Source: Actinobacteria bacterium RBG_16_64_13 (GTDB taxonomy: Bacteria > Actinomycetota > Thermoleophilia > RBG-16-64-13). From it: a stretch of DNA of 14,257 nt. The notes below the pieces were generated by a model. The model was not told the origin of the DNA. It was given only the letters and a program-made list of their open reading frames with translations, and made no database searches. The stretch's first letter is position 1; each line of letters opens with the position of its first letter. This document shows, one piece after another, positions 1 to 7,673 of the stretch. The DNA lies in the NCBI GenBank assembly GCA_001768675.1, contig MELN01000006.1, positions 27,035 through 41,291 of the forward strand, read 5' to 3'. Position numbers and translations under genes: made by a program.

Positions 1-105
1 GATGGCCACCAACACGACTATCAGGCCGGCCGCCGAGACAAGAACCCATTTCAGCGGCACGCCACGCGCAAGAAGTCCCTGCTTATCGGCAGTTTCTCTA
101 GCCAA
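1..105 (-). CDS. N-terminus of a membrane-anchored or exported protein (partial)
   Basis: The left edge cuts a leftward gene after 35 codons. I place the start at the TTG whose first base is 105 because GAGGAG (complement of 111-116) lies 5 bases upstream; an in-frame GTG at 111 would touch that ribosome binding site. The visible protein has a short basic, polar head (residues 1-19, with several Arg and Lys) and then a hydrophobic run from about residue 21 (WVLVSAAGLIVVLVAI) that is still continuing at the edge. This is an uncleaved signal anchor, a first transmembrane helix or a signal peptide; no lipobox is visible. No family can be named from so little. It is divergent from the C25 peptidase gene and could share its regulatory region. 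Confidence 0.5.
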   Translation of the reverse strand, partial: MARETADKQGLLARGVPLKWVLVSAAGLIVVLVAI

Positions 106-138
106 TGCCACTCCTCGAAGACGGTCAAGTCGGTTACG

Positions 139-157
139 CTCTAAGCTTACCTTAGAG
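139..157. repeat. Inverted repeat CTCTAAG-5-CTTAGAG, possible operator
   Basis: Arms CTCTAAG (139-145) and CTTAGAG (151-157) are perfectly complementary around a CTTAC spacer, giving a 19-base element about 34 bases upstream of the leftward start codon. It is one of the few AT-richer spots in a GC-rich region. The size and dyad symmetry resemble operators of MerR-type and similar dimeric regulators. It could also form a small RNA hairpin, but no T-run follows, so a terminator is unlikely. No regulator gene is in view. Confidence 0.35.
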
Positions 158-202
158 GGCGGGGCTGCGCTACAGTGACTCGAGCGGGCCGCGGCGCCGG
201 CG

Positions 203-216
203 TCGCCAACTGGCGA
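203..216. repeat. Short palindrome TCGCCA-ac-TGGCGA
   Basis: A perfect 6-base dyad with a 2-base centre. The gap is too short for a good RNA hairpin, so if functional it is more likely a protein-binding site. It lies about 160 bases upstream of the peptidase start. In GC-rich DNA such a dyad can arise by chance. Confidence 0.22.
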
Positions 217-376
217 TGATCGTTCCGAAAGGTGTCACGCGGGTCAGCGCGTATATGTGATTGTTCAGGACTTGCGGCGAAATAGCCGATATACAGCAGG
301 AAGAGTCGCTTCATCCCCTTCCATCTCGTCGGAACAAACGGGCGGGCTCGAGCGAGCGTCGGCCGAGGGAGGCATC

Positions 377-3300
377 ATGCTAGGCAAGTCTGGATCAAGA
401 CTCGGCGACATGAGCGCAGCAGCGTCTCGCGTCGCTTGGTCGCGAGGGTCGGTCAACAGAAGGGTGCTAATGCTCGTTTGCGGGCTCGTGCTCGCGACCG
501 TCCTCGGATTGGGGATGACCTCAGGCGCTCTGGCCATGCCGGTACAGTTCTTCTACGTGCCTCTGCCCGAAGACCAGCTGCTGACGTTCTTCACGGCAGT
601 CGAGAACGGCGGCGCCGGCAGCCCCCCCGCCGAACCTATCACCAGCTATGTCACGATCACCGCGGTCGCGAACGACACGATCATCTACTACGACCAGTGG
701 GAGAACGGCTACGACATCGACATCGCCAACACGCTGGATATCTACAGCGCCGCCAACCCGGACGGTACGCAGATCTGGGGTGATGGCAACACGGCCAACG
801 GGGCCCCTCCGGGGATTCCCAGCGACATCATCGATTCGGGTGCTCTCATCAATCTCAGCAATACAGTGGTCACGACCACCCGGCAGTCGGTGATCGACTT
901 CGACGGGGGGGACAAGATCGCGACCACCAAGACGATCGCCCTTACGCGCACGAGTTGGGCCGCGGTGACCCTGACCCTCTTTGCTGGATGCGTGGAGGTG
1001 TTCGACACCAACAACTGGGGCACCGACTATCGCGCCCCGGTCGGCACGAACCTCGCCGACGGGACCGACTACCAGATGTTCGAGTACACGGCCTTGTCGA
1101 TCATGGCCGGTGAAGACAATACAACCGTTCAAATAGACACGGCCGGGGACGGGACCTTTGAGACCTCCCTTACGCTGAACGAGGGTGAGAGCACCTACGT
1201 GCCGGGGGTGTCGGCGGGCGGCCACGTTGTTTCCAGCAGACCTGTGCAAGTGGACATGCTGACAGGCGACATCGCCTCGAACTACGAGAGCCGGGATTCG
1301 GCTCTCATCCCGACCAACCTGTGGGCAGACCGCTACTACACGCCTGTGTCGACACCCAATGTCGCGAGCAACGGCGGCGACGAACGAACGACGGTGTGGT
1401 TGTACAACCCCGGGACCAGTGCTGTCACCGTGACCTATCAGCGGAGGAACACGTCAGGGGTTCGCATCACCAGCACGGTGTCGGTACCGGCCGGCGGAGT
1501 AGCCAAACAGGTACTCGAGAACGCCACGAATGGGACGGGCTCCTGCTTCTACTCATCCGGAGCTCCCTTCTACGCCTTTTCGACGACCGACTCGGCCAGC
1601 ACGACCTATACAGCCAACCAGGCGTGGGACTGGGGATACACCATGATCCCCGATTCCATGTTGACCACTGAAGCGCTTGTCGGCCTGGGTCTCGGTCGCG
1701 ATCCCACCTCCCCCACGAACCCCACCGAGAACGGTAACCCCATCTGGGTCACGACGGTCGGCAACGGCGATACTCCGGCCACGGTATATGTTGATTACGA
1801 CGCAGACCCGACAACTGGGCTCTATACCGATCCCAGCGGTAACGGCTACGACGACTCGTACAGTCTGAGGGAGCTGGAGCAGGCCAGGATCTACGTCCGG
1901 GGTCTGGAGCTGGATGCGACCAGTTCGGGTACCACCGGGGATGGGGCCGCCGCGGCCGCACTCGACATCACACACGTGACCGGGTCTCTCGCCAACCGGC
2001 TCATGCTCGTCAGCGTGGCGATCGGCAACGACGCCACGACCCAGCACAGTGTTCAGAGCGTGACCTATGGCGGGACCGCGCTCACCCTGGTTGGGACTGT
2101 GCTCGGTCCCGCAGGCGGTGCGGGCTCTCCTCTCTCTAGACCCCAAGTGGAGATCTGGGCTCTGGCCAACCCTGCCTCGGGCTCGGCCACTGTCCAGGTG
2201 ACTCTTACCGGCGCGCGCTCGTTCGTGGTCGGGGTGACCACTTTCAGGGGGGTAGATATCTCCGATGGATTGACTTCTGCCCTGGGGACGTTCGCATCGG
2301 CGTCGGGGGCAACTGGGACGACCCAGACCGTGGGCGTGACCACCACCGTAGGACAAGTTGTCTACGATGCCGTGGGCGCGGTCAATCTCCTGCGCGACAA
2401 CGGCACCGATCCAAGCACTTTCACCGAGGGGGCCGGGCAGACGGAGCAATGGACGCAGTTCGGCCGCAGCGAGGATGGCACCAGAGACCGCCATGTGAGA
2501 GCGGCGGGCAGTATCGAAACGGCCGCGGGTACCTCCACCACGATGAGTTGGACAACGACGACAGATTATCCCTGGGCCATGGGTGCCGTTCCCATCAATC
2601 CGGTCTCGGGCAAGATCGACCAGACGGGCATGCTGGTCTACACGCTCAACACCTCTGTCAAACTGGCCGTCGCATGGGGCCAGGATCCACAGACTTCTGC
2701 AGCCGGGGCACCCGGCCTGGACGTGGGCACGAGCGTGCCGCCCATGCCCGAGTTCACAGCGGGCAAGGACGGGTTGCTATACGATGACGACGGGAACCCC
2801 GCCAACGGCTACTCGGGCGACCAAGATGGCGACGGGCATATCAGCCCAGGCGACGAGATCGTGTGGCCGATCACCGTATACAACGTCAGCCGGGTTCCAG
2901 TGCCCGACGTGGTCGTTTCCGACGCAATACCGGTCGACACCACATACGTGCCGAACAGCACCTATCTCGACGGAACGACTTCTATCCCTGACAGTGGATC
3001 CACCGCCTTCCCGCTGGACGAGGGAGGCTACTACTATGGCAACCTCCCGGTGGGAGGATCGTTCACATTGACGTTCCGGGTCACCATCGACGCCTTTGCC
3101 GACCTGGTCCCGGGCACATTGGCCATCTACAACGACGGTGTGGCTCGTGCTCTGGGTTGGGACGACCCCGTGGACGACAGAGTGTTCCTGCGCGGTCGTA
3201 TCAGCGACTTCGTCTGGTACGACTCGAACGGCGATGGCATTCAGAACGCCGGTGAAGCGGGCATCGCCGGCGTGACCGTCACCCTTCTGGATGGAGACGG

Positions 3301-6058
3301 AAACGTCGTGTACACGGATCAGGGCGAGCCCATCACCACAGTGACCGATGACACGGGTCTCTACGACTTCACGGGGCTGCTCCCCGGCTCTTACGTGGTG
3401 GAGTTTCTCCCTCCTGAGGGCACTCTGCTGACGTTGCAGGGCCAAGGCGGGGATGGTACCAAGGACAGTAACGCCGACCCGAGCACGAACCAGAGCGGCG
3501 TGGTCACCATAAGTGGCGGTCAGCATGACCCCTCGGTTGACGCGGGCATAATCCTCGAGGAGCCCACCCAAGCGGTCGTGTCCTTCTTGGACGCATACGT
3601 CGCCGATGGCAAGGTGGTCGTTGGCTGGCAGACGTTGAGCGAGGTGGGCACGGCCGGCTACATTCTGCAGCGTCTTGCGGGAGAGAGCGATGAGTGGATC
3701 ACAGTGAACCGGAAACTGGTGCCTGCGCTACTTGAGTCGCAGAGCGGCGGCTCCTACTGCGTGGTCGACGAGACTGCACGGCCTGGCGAGCCGCTGACCT
3801 ATCGGCTCCTCGAAGTGGAAATCTGGGGGACGCAGCGGACCTACGGCCCGTACCAGGTGGTCGCCGAAGAGGGTCTGCCGCCAGGTGAGGCCTCAGCCGC
3901 GATCTCACAAGGCGAGGAGACCGTACGTGTTCCCAAGATCGCCAAGCGGACGACCGTCTGGGCGCCCGGCCCACCCTCTGGGTCCGTTGTCTCGAGTACC
4001 AGCGTGCCCGATCGCCTGCGCATCGAGATGACCGGCTCCGGTCTCTATCGCATCGAAGCCGCCGACCTGGTCGCAGGGCTCGGTCTCTCGGACACTCGCG
4101 TCAGAGAGCTCATCCGTAGTAAGGGATTGAGGCTCACTGCACGAGGAGTGACCGTTCCCTATCTGCAGGCGGCGGACTCTTCTGCCATCTACTTCTACGG
4201 TCAAGCGATCGACAGCGTCTATACGTCGATGAACGTCTACTGGCTCCTAGTGGCCAGGGGAACGACCATGGCGAACGCGCCCGGTCTCGGTGATACCGGC
4301 TCCAGCGCGACGAGTTTCGTCGACGTTCTCCACGTGGAGCAGGATTTCATCGACGCGCCTTCGCTCTTCCACGATCGGGAGGCCGACTTCTGGCTCTGGG
4401 ACTATCTGGTCGCCGGCGATTCCGCCTTGGAGAACGAGGTCGTCAGCGTGGAGGCGACGGACGCGATCGCCGGAGTCAAACTGGGTGTGGAGCTTCAAGG
4501 GATCACCACGACCGAGGAGATCAACGAGCATCACGTTCGGGTCATCCTCAACGGCACGGTTCTGGGTGATACCTGGTGGAGTGGGGCGGTCGCGCATCAA
4601 GCCGACTTCGTGATCCCGGCCGGTCTACTCACGCCAGGAGCGAACGAGGTCGACGTACTCGCTCTGCTGGATGGCGGGATCGACTACAGCCTGGTGGCGC
4701 TCGATTCTCTGGATCTCTTCTACGAGCGGTCCACCGTGGTGGTCGAAGACCAGTTGCTTCTGACGGCAACGGGCGCGGGCCCTGTGCAGGTGGACGGACT
4801 GAGCTCCACAGGCGCCTGGGTGATCGATCTGGCCGACCCGCTCGCCCCGCGACTTGTCAAGGTCACAGAATCCGGCGGTGACGCCGGCGCGGCCTGGGTA
4901 ACGTTCGGTGCTGCCTCGGGCGGGCATTACTTGGTTGCGACGGCGGAAGGGGCGCTGCGCCCGCAGGCCATCACCGCCGTCTCCGCGCCGACCCTGAACA
5001 AGGCCGGTTGGGGTGCCGGCTACGTGGTCATCACATCGGCCGGACTGTATGACGCCGCGTCGCGGCTTGCCGCCTACCGGGCTGGCCGGGGGCTGCAGAC
5101 CACGGTCGTGACTACCGCCGAGATCTACGACGCGTTCAACTACGGGATAGCCAGTCCGCATGCGATTCAAAGCTTCATCGCGCACGCGGTCTCCAAGGGA
5201 AGGCCCGCGCCCCGCTATGTCGTCTTGGTGGGGGAAGGCAGCTACGACTACAAGAACTTCGCAGGCAACGACGATTCTCTGGTGCCGCCCCTCATGGTCG
5301 ATACCGAGTTCGGCCTCGCACCATCCGATGTTGTTCTGGCGGATACTACCGGCAATGACGGCGCTCCCGAGTTGGCAATAGGACGCATACCGGCCACCAG
5401 CGAAGCCGGGATAGATGACGCCCTTGCGAAAATCCAGGCGTACGAGAGCTCCTCCGGCGCCTGGCAGCATTCAGTGGTGCTGGCGGCGGACAATTCGGAC
5501 GAGGCCGGCAACTTCGCCGCCTATACCGATGCACTGGCAGCGACCCTGCCGGGTTCTCTCGACATCAGCAGGGCCTACCTGGACGATATCGGTCTGGCGG
5601 GGACGCGGGCTCTGGTTCTGGGCAGCTCCCCAAATAATGCCCTACTGGTCAGCTATCTCGGCCACGCCGGTCTGGACCAATGGGCGGAAGAAGGCATATT
5701 CACCAAGGCCGACGTTCCCTCCCTTGGCCCGGGATCGGGACTTCCGGTAGTTACCGCGTTCACCTGTCTGGCGGGCCAATACGGATTGCCCGGTTACGAC
5801 AGCCTCAGTGAGGACCTCGTCAAGCTGGCCGGGGCCGGCGCCATAGCCGTGTGGGCTCCCAGCGCCATGGAAGAGAACGAGGATTCGGCGCGATTGGGCA
5901 CCTTGTTCGCGAAGCACTTGTTCGCAAGCGCGCCCAGCGCCATTCTGGGTAGAGCGGTACAGGCCGCTCTCAAAGATGGCGCCGCCGGTGGTCTGCCCGT
6001 GTCCTTGCTCTACACGTACAATCTGCTGGGCGACCCGGCATTGAAGGTGAAGTGGTGA
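377..6058 (+). CDS. Large exported multidomain protein with C-terminal C25 (gingipain-type) cysteine peptidase
   Basis: A 1893-residue exported protein. Residues 1-53 form a long Sec-type signal peptide (basic stretch to R29, hydrophobic core from V30, cleavage after the A-L-A ending at 53). Residues 55 to about 511 resemble a domain of large secreted environmental proteins. A jelly-roll/lectin-like domain follows (about 512-745), then an EF-hand-like loop DQDGDGHISPGD (815-826), a DUF11-type beta domain (about 825-905), an SdrD-B-like domain (943-1058) and a fibronectin-III-like domain (about 1068-1163). The rest matches C25 peptidases: a PorU-like beta segment (about 1214-1480) and the caspase-fold catalytic domain from about 1549. 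H1763 in YLGHAG and C1797 in AFTCLAG fit the catalytic dyad; their 34-residue spacing is close to that in gingipain R. The protein ends LLGDPALKVKW, with no LPXTG, membrane anchor or type IX domain. ATG 377 was chosen for its GAGGGAGG site. The stop overlaps the next start by one base, which suggests translational coupling. Family and export are firm; substrate is unknown. Confidence 0.88.
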   Translation: MLGKSGSRLGDMSAAASRVAWSRGSVNRRVLMLVCGLVLATVLGLGMTSGALAMPVQFFYVPLPEDQLLTFFTAVENGGAGSPPAEPITSYVTITAVANDTIIYYDQWENGYDIDIANTLDIYSAANPDGTQIWGDGNTANGAPPGIPSDIIDSGALINLSNTVVTTTRQSVIDFDGGDKIATTKTIALTRTSWAAVTLTLFAGCVEVFDTNNWGTDYRAPVGTNLADGTDYQMFEYTALSIMAGEDNTTVQIDTAGDGTFETSLTLNEGESTYVPGVSAGGHVVSSRPVQVDMLTGDIASNYESRDSALIPTNLWADRYYTPVSTPNVASNGGDERTTVWLYNPGTSAVTVTYQRRNTSGVRITSTVSVPAGGVAKQVLENATNGTGSCFYSSGAPFYAFSTTDSASTTYTANQAWDWGYTMIPDSMLTTEALVGLGLGRDPTSPTNPTENGNPIWVTTVGNGDTPATVYVDYDADPTTGLYTDPSGNGYDDSYSLRELEQARIYVRGLELDATSSGTTGDGAAAAALDITHVTGSLANRLMLVSVAIGNDATTQHSVQSVTYGGTALTLVGTVLGPAGGAGSPLSRPQVEIWALANPASGSATVQVTLTGARSFVVGVTTFRGVDISDGLTSALGTFASASGATGTTQTVGVTTTVGQVVYDAVGAVNLLRDNGTDPSTFTEGAGQTEQWTQFGRSEDGTRDRHVRAAGSIETAAGTSTTMSWTTTTDYPWAMGAVPINPVSGKIDQTGMLVYTLNTSVKLAVAWGQDPQTSAAGAPGLDVGTSVPPMPEFTAGKDGLLYDDDGNPANGYSGDQDGDGHISPGDEIVWPITVYNVSRVPVPDVVVSDAIPVDTTYVPNSTYLDGTTSIPDSGSTAFPLDEGGYYYGNLPVGGSFTLTFRVTIDAFADLVPGTLAIYNDGVARALGWDDPVDDRVFLRGRISDFVWYDSNGDGIQNAGEAGIAGVTVTLLDGDGNVVYTDQGEPITTVTDDTGLYDFTGLLPGSYVVEFLPPEGTLLTLQGQGGDGTKDSNADPSTNQSGVVTISGGQHDPSVDAGIILEEPTQAVVSFLDAYVADGKVVVGWQTLSEVGTAGYILQRLAGESDEWITVNRKLVPALLESQSGGSYCVVDETARPGEPLTYRLLEVEIWGTQRTYGPYQVVAEEGLPPGEASAAISQGEETVRVPKIAKRTTVWAPGPPSGSVVSSTSVPDRLRIEMTGSGLYRIEAADLVAGLGLSDTRVRELIRSKGLRLTARGVTVPYLQAADSSAIYFYGQAIDSVYTSMNVYWLLVARGTTMANAPGLGDTGSSATSFVDVLHVEQDFIDAPSLFHDREADFWLWDYLVAGDSALENEVVSVEATDAIAGVKLGVELQGITTTEEINEHHVRVILNGTVLGDTWWSGAVAHQADFVIPAGLLTPGANEVDVLALLDGGIDYSLVALDSLDLFYERSTVVVEDQLLLTATGAGPVQVDGLSSTGAWVIDLADPLAPRLVKVTESGGDAGAAWVTFGAASGGHYLVATAEGALRPQAITAVSAPTLNKAGWGAGYVVITSAGLYDAASRLAAYRAGRGLQTTVVTTAEIYDAFNYGIASPHAIQSFIAHAVSKGRPAPRYVVLVGEGSYDYKNFAGNDDSLVPPLMVDTEFGLAPSDVVLADTTGNDGAPELAIGRIPATSEAGIDDALAKIQAYESSSGAWQHSVVLAADNSDEAGNFAAYTDALAATLPGSLDISRAYLDDIGLAGTRALVLGSSPNNALLVSYLGHAGLDQWAEEGIFTKADVPSLGPGSGLPVVTAFTCLAGQYGLPGYDSLSEDLVKLAGAGAIAVWAPSAMEENEDSARLGTLFAKHLFASAPSAILGRAVQAALKDGAAGGLPVSLLYTYNLLGDPALKVKW

Positions 6059-6345
6059 TGCTCAGACGAAAAGACGGCGTTGTGCAGCGTGAAGTCGCGG
6101 GAGAGACCTTCCTCGTCCCCATTCACGGGCACCTCGCCGATCTGCAGGAACTGTTCGTGCTGAACGAAGTGGGGCGGTACATCTGGGATCGCTTGGACGG
6201 TGAATCCCCGCTCGACACCCTCGTCGCCGGAGTGACGGCCGAGTTCGAGGTGGATACGCGACAGGCACGGCTCGACGTGGGAGCGTTCTTGGGGCAACTC
6301 GAGGAGGCCGGTCTGGTGGAAGAACGAACCGTGGCGGTAGCCTGA
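6058..6345 (+). CDS. PqqD-like RiPP recognition element (peptide chaperone)
   Basis: A 95-residue cytosolic protein of the PqqD fold. Such proteins bind the leader of a precursor peptide and present it to the partner modifying enzyme. The hallmark LNEVGRYIWDRLDG lies at residues 35-48, and a C-terminal helix ends in FLGQLEEAGLV, both standard for the family; length is also typical. I chose ATG 6058 because it overlaps the peptidase stop as TGATG and a GAAGGTGA site (6043-6050) sits 7 bases before it; GTG codons at 6052 and 6055 are in frame and cannot be excluded. The radical SAM gene begins 2 bases after the stop, so this is its likely partner. In pyrroloquinoline quinone synthesis PqqD serves PqqE in the same way, but no other pqq gene is present here. 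Confidence 0.9.
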   Translation: MLRRKDGVVQREVAGETFLVPIHGHLADLQELFVLNEVGRYIWDRLDGESPLDTLVAGVTAEFEVDTRQARLDVGAFLGQLEEAGLVEERTVAVA

Positions 6346-6347
6346 CC

Positions 6348-7472
6348 ATGGATTGCGCCGCCCACGTTAAGCTTGGTTCGCCGGAGTACCTCGAGAAGTT
6401 CTTCGACAAGGTCAGCCGAAACCGCGTACCCATCAGCGGCGCGTTCGATCTCACCTACCGCTGCAACTTCCGGTGCCAACACTGCTATGCGGGACACCTG
6501 GCGGCCGAACCACGATCTCGGGCCGCGGAACTGGAGACCGAACAGGTGATCGACCTGCTGTCGGCAGCGGTCGAGGCAGGGTGTCTCATGGTCCTCTTGT
6601 CGGGCGGGGAACCACTGCTTCGCCAGGACTTTCTCGATATCTATAAGGCGGCAAAGCGCCTCGGGCTGATCGTCACCGTATTTACCAATGCCAGCTTGCT
6701 GACCCAGGACCATCTCGACGTCTTTGCCGAATACCCACCGCACTTGGTTGAGGTGAGCGTCTATGGGGCCGACGAAGCCGCATACGAGCGTATCTCGGGG
6801 GTACACGGTTCATTCGGGCGCGTCCGAACCGGCATCGAGCGGCTGCTGGAGGGCGGAGTCCGCGTGGGTCTGAAGACCATGATCCTTCGCGACAACGTGG
6901 ACTACGTCGATGCCATCGAAGCGCTGGCCACGAGTTTCGGCCTGCGCTTCAGAGTGGACCCGATGGTCACTCCGCGGCTGAATGGTGATCTTACGCCCCT
7001 CCAGCAGCGCGTCGATCCTCAACAAGCCGTCGACCTGGAGATGAGAACCTGGGAGCGGCGCGCGGATATGGCGAGGTTCTTCAAACGCCACGACGCCCTG
7101 CGTGAGAGAGCCACGGCCCCCGCGCACCGCCTGTATCGATGCGGCGCGGGTGTCGCAAGCTTCCAGATCGATCCGCAGGGTTTTATGCACCCCTGTCTAA
7201 TGAGCCAGTCGATTGCGTATAATACGCTGACCACGGGATTTGCCGGCGCATGGAAAGCAGTGAGCGCGGCGGTGGATCGGGCTACGTGGGAGGGCACCGG
7301 GGGGTGCGCGGATTGTCCCAACATCCTCCTGTGTGACTACTGCCCGGGACTATTCGATCTCGAGCAGGCGACTCCCTCACGGCCGCCCGAGTACGTATGC
7401 AGCCTGGGAGAGAACAGGCGTCGAGCGGTCGGTGTGGATGAGTTGGAGGTGGCAGGTGTCGGAGCTAACTGA
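6348..7472 (+). CDS. Radical SAM/SPASM peptide-modifying enzyme
   Basis: A 374-residue radical SAM enzyme that probably modifies the peptide encoded just downstream. The [4Fe-4S]-SAM cluster motif CNFRCQHC gives C39, C43 and C46, and the SAM-binding SGGEP motif lies at 85-89. The C-terminal SPASM domain supplies seven Cys for auxiliary clusters: C265-x12-G-x4-C283, then C320, C323, C329, C332 and C351. The central run is CX2CX5CX2C, one residue shorter at the end than the usual CX2CX5CX3C. Enzymes of this type form Cys thioether (sactipeptide, ranthipeptide) or C-C bonds in peptides; which applies here cannot be read from sequence. There is no strong ribosome binding site at ATG 6348, so translation probably depends on coupling to the PqqD-like gene. 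Its last 17 bases overlap the precursor gene. Confidence 0.93.
   Translation: MDCAAHVKLGSPEYLEKFFDKVSRNRVPISGAFDLTYRCNFRCQHCYAGHLAAEPRSRAAELETEQVIDLLSAAVEAGCLMVLLSGGEPLLRQDFLDIYKAAKRLGLIVTVFTNASLLTQDHLDVFAEYPPHLVEVSVYGADEAAYERISGVHGSFGRVRTGIERLLEGGVRVGLKTMILRDNVDYVDAIEALATSFGLRFRVDPMVTPRLNGDLTPLQQRVDPQQAVDLEMRTWERRADMARFFKRHDALRERATAPAHRLYRCGAGVASFQIDPQGFMHPCLMSQSIAYNTLTTGFAGAWKAVSAAVDRATWEGTGGCADCPNILLCDYCPGLFDLEQATPSRPPEYVCSLGENRRRAVGVDELEVAGVGAN
7445..7452 (+). promoter_or_regulatory. Ribosome binding site inside the radical SAM gene that sets the precursor start
   Basis: GGAGGTGG lies within the last codons of the radical SAM gene, with 6 bases between GGAGG and GTG 7456. It is the strongest Shine-Dalgarno match near the precursor and is the reason to reject the longer in-frame starts at 7333 and 7438. 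Confidence 0.7.
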
Positions 7473-7650
7473 ATCTCGTTCCACCAAGGAACAGCTGAGG
7501 CGGCAGCCCTACCAAGCCCCGCAGCTCGCCCGAGTGAATCTTGAGGCCGAGGAGGTCTTGGCCATCGGCTGCAAGATGGTCACGCACAGTTCGGCCGCTG
7601 CCTCCCCCGTCAACTGCACGATCCGGGGCTGTGCCAAAGCCGGGTCCTGA
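7456..7650 (+). CDS. RiPP precursor peptide, 64 residues
   Basis: A small peptide gene that starts with GTG inside the 3' end of the radical SAM gene, in another frame. The leader half is charged and polar and contains YQAPQL at 19-24, an exact YxxPxL match, followed by VNLEAEEVLAIGCK (27-40). YxxPxL is the leader element bound by PqqD-like recognition proteins in lasso-peptide systems, which fits the PqqD-like protein encoded two genes upstream. The C-terminal part is poor in charge, rich in Ala, Ser and Thr, and holds Cys at 39, 54 and 59; C54 and C59 sit in NCTIRGC. Those Cys are plausible thioether donors for the radical SAM enzyme. No double-Gly cleavage site is obvious; the IGC at 37-39 might mark the leader-core border. 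The precursor role is inferred from size, overlap, motif and neighbours. Confidence 0.82.
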   Translation: MSELTESRSTKEQLRRQPYQAPQLARVNLEAEEVLAIGCKMVTHSSAAASPVNCTIRGCAKAGS

Positions 7651-7673
7651 CCGATGCCGCTGCCGGTAGACGC

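Larger units (their letters stand above)
106..376. promoter_or_regulatory. Divergent intergenic region upstream of the C25/RiPP operon
   Basis: This 271-base stretch separates the leftward membrane protein from the rightward C25 peptidase gene and must hold both promoters. It contains two perfect inverted repeats (139-157 and 203-216, listed separately) and a TATACA hexamer at 290-295 that could be a -10 box, but I find no well-spaced -35 partner for it. The ribosome binding site GAGGGAGG at 365-372 ends 4 bases before ATG 377. An in-frame GTG at 257 could extend the reading frame, but it lacks a ribosome binding site and would put 40 polar residues ahead of an already long signal peptide. 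Confidence 0.45.

Noticed and set aside
290..295. TATACA as the -10 box of the C25 operon promoter
   Set aside because: No -35 hexamer at 16-18 bases; TTGCGG and TTGTTC upstream are at 12 and 23 bases.
257..376. GTG 257 as start of the C25 protein
   Set aside because: No ribosome binding site, and it adds a polar 40-residue head before the signal peptide; ATG 377 has GAGGGAGG at good distance.
7333..7455. Longer precursor starting at ATG 7333
   Set aside because: The extra residues are a shifted frame of the SPASM region; the strong ribosome binding site points to GTG 7456.
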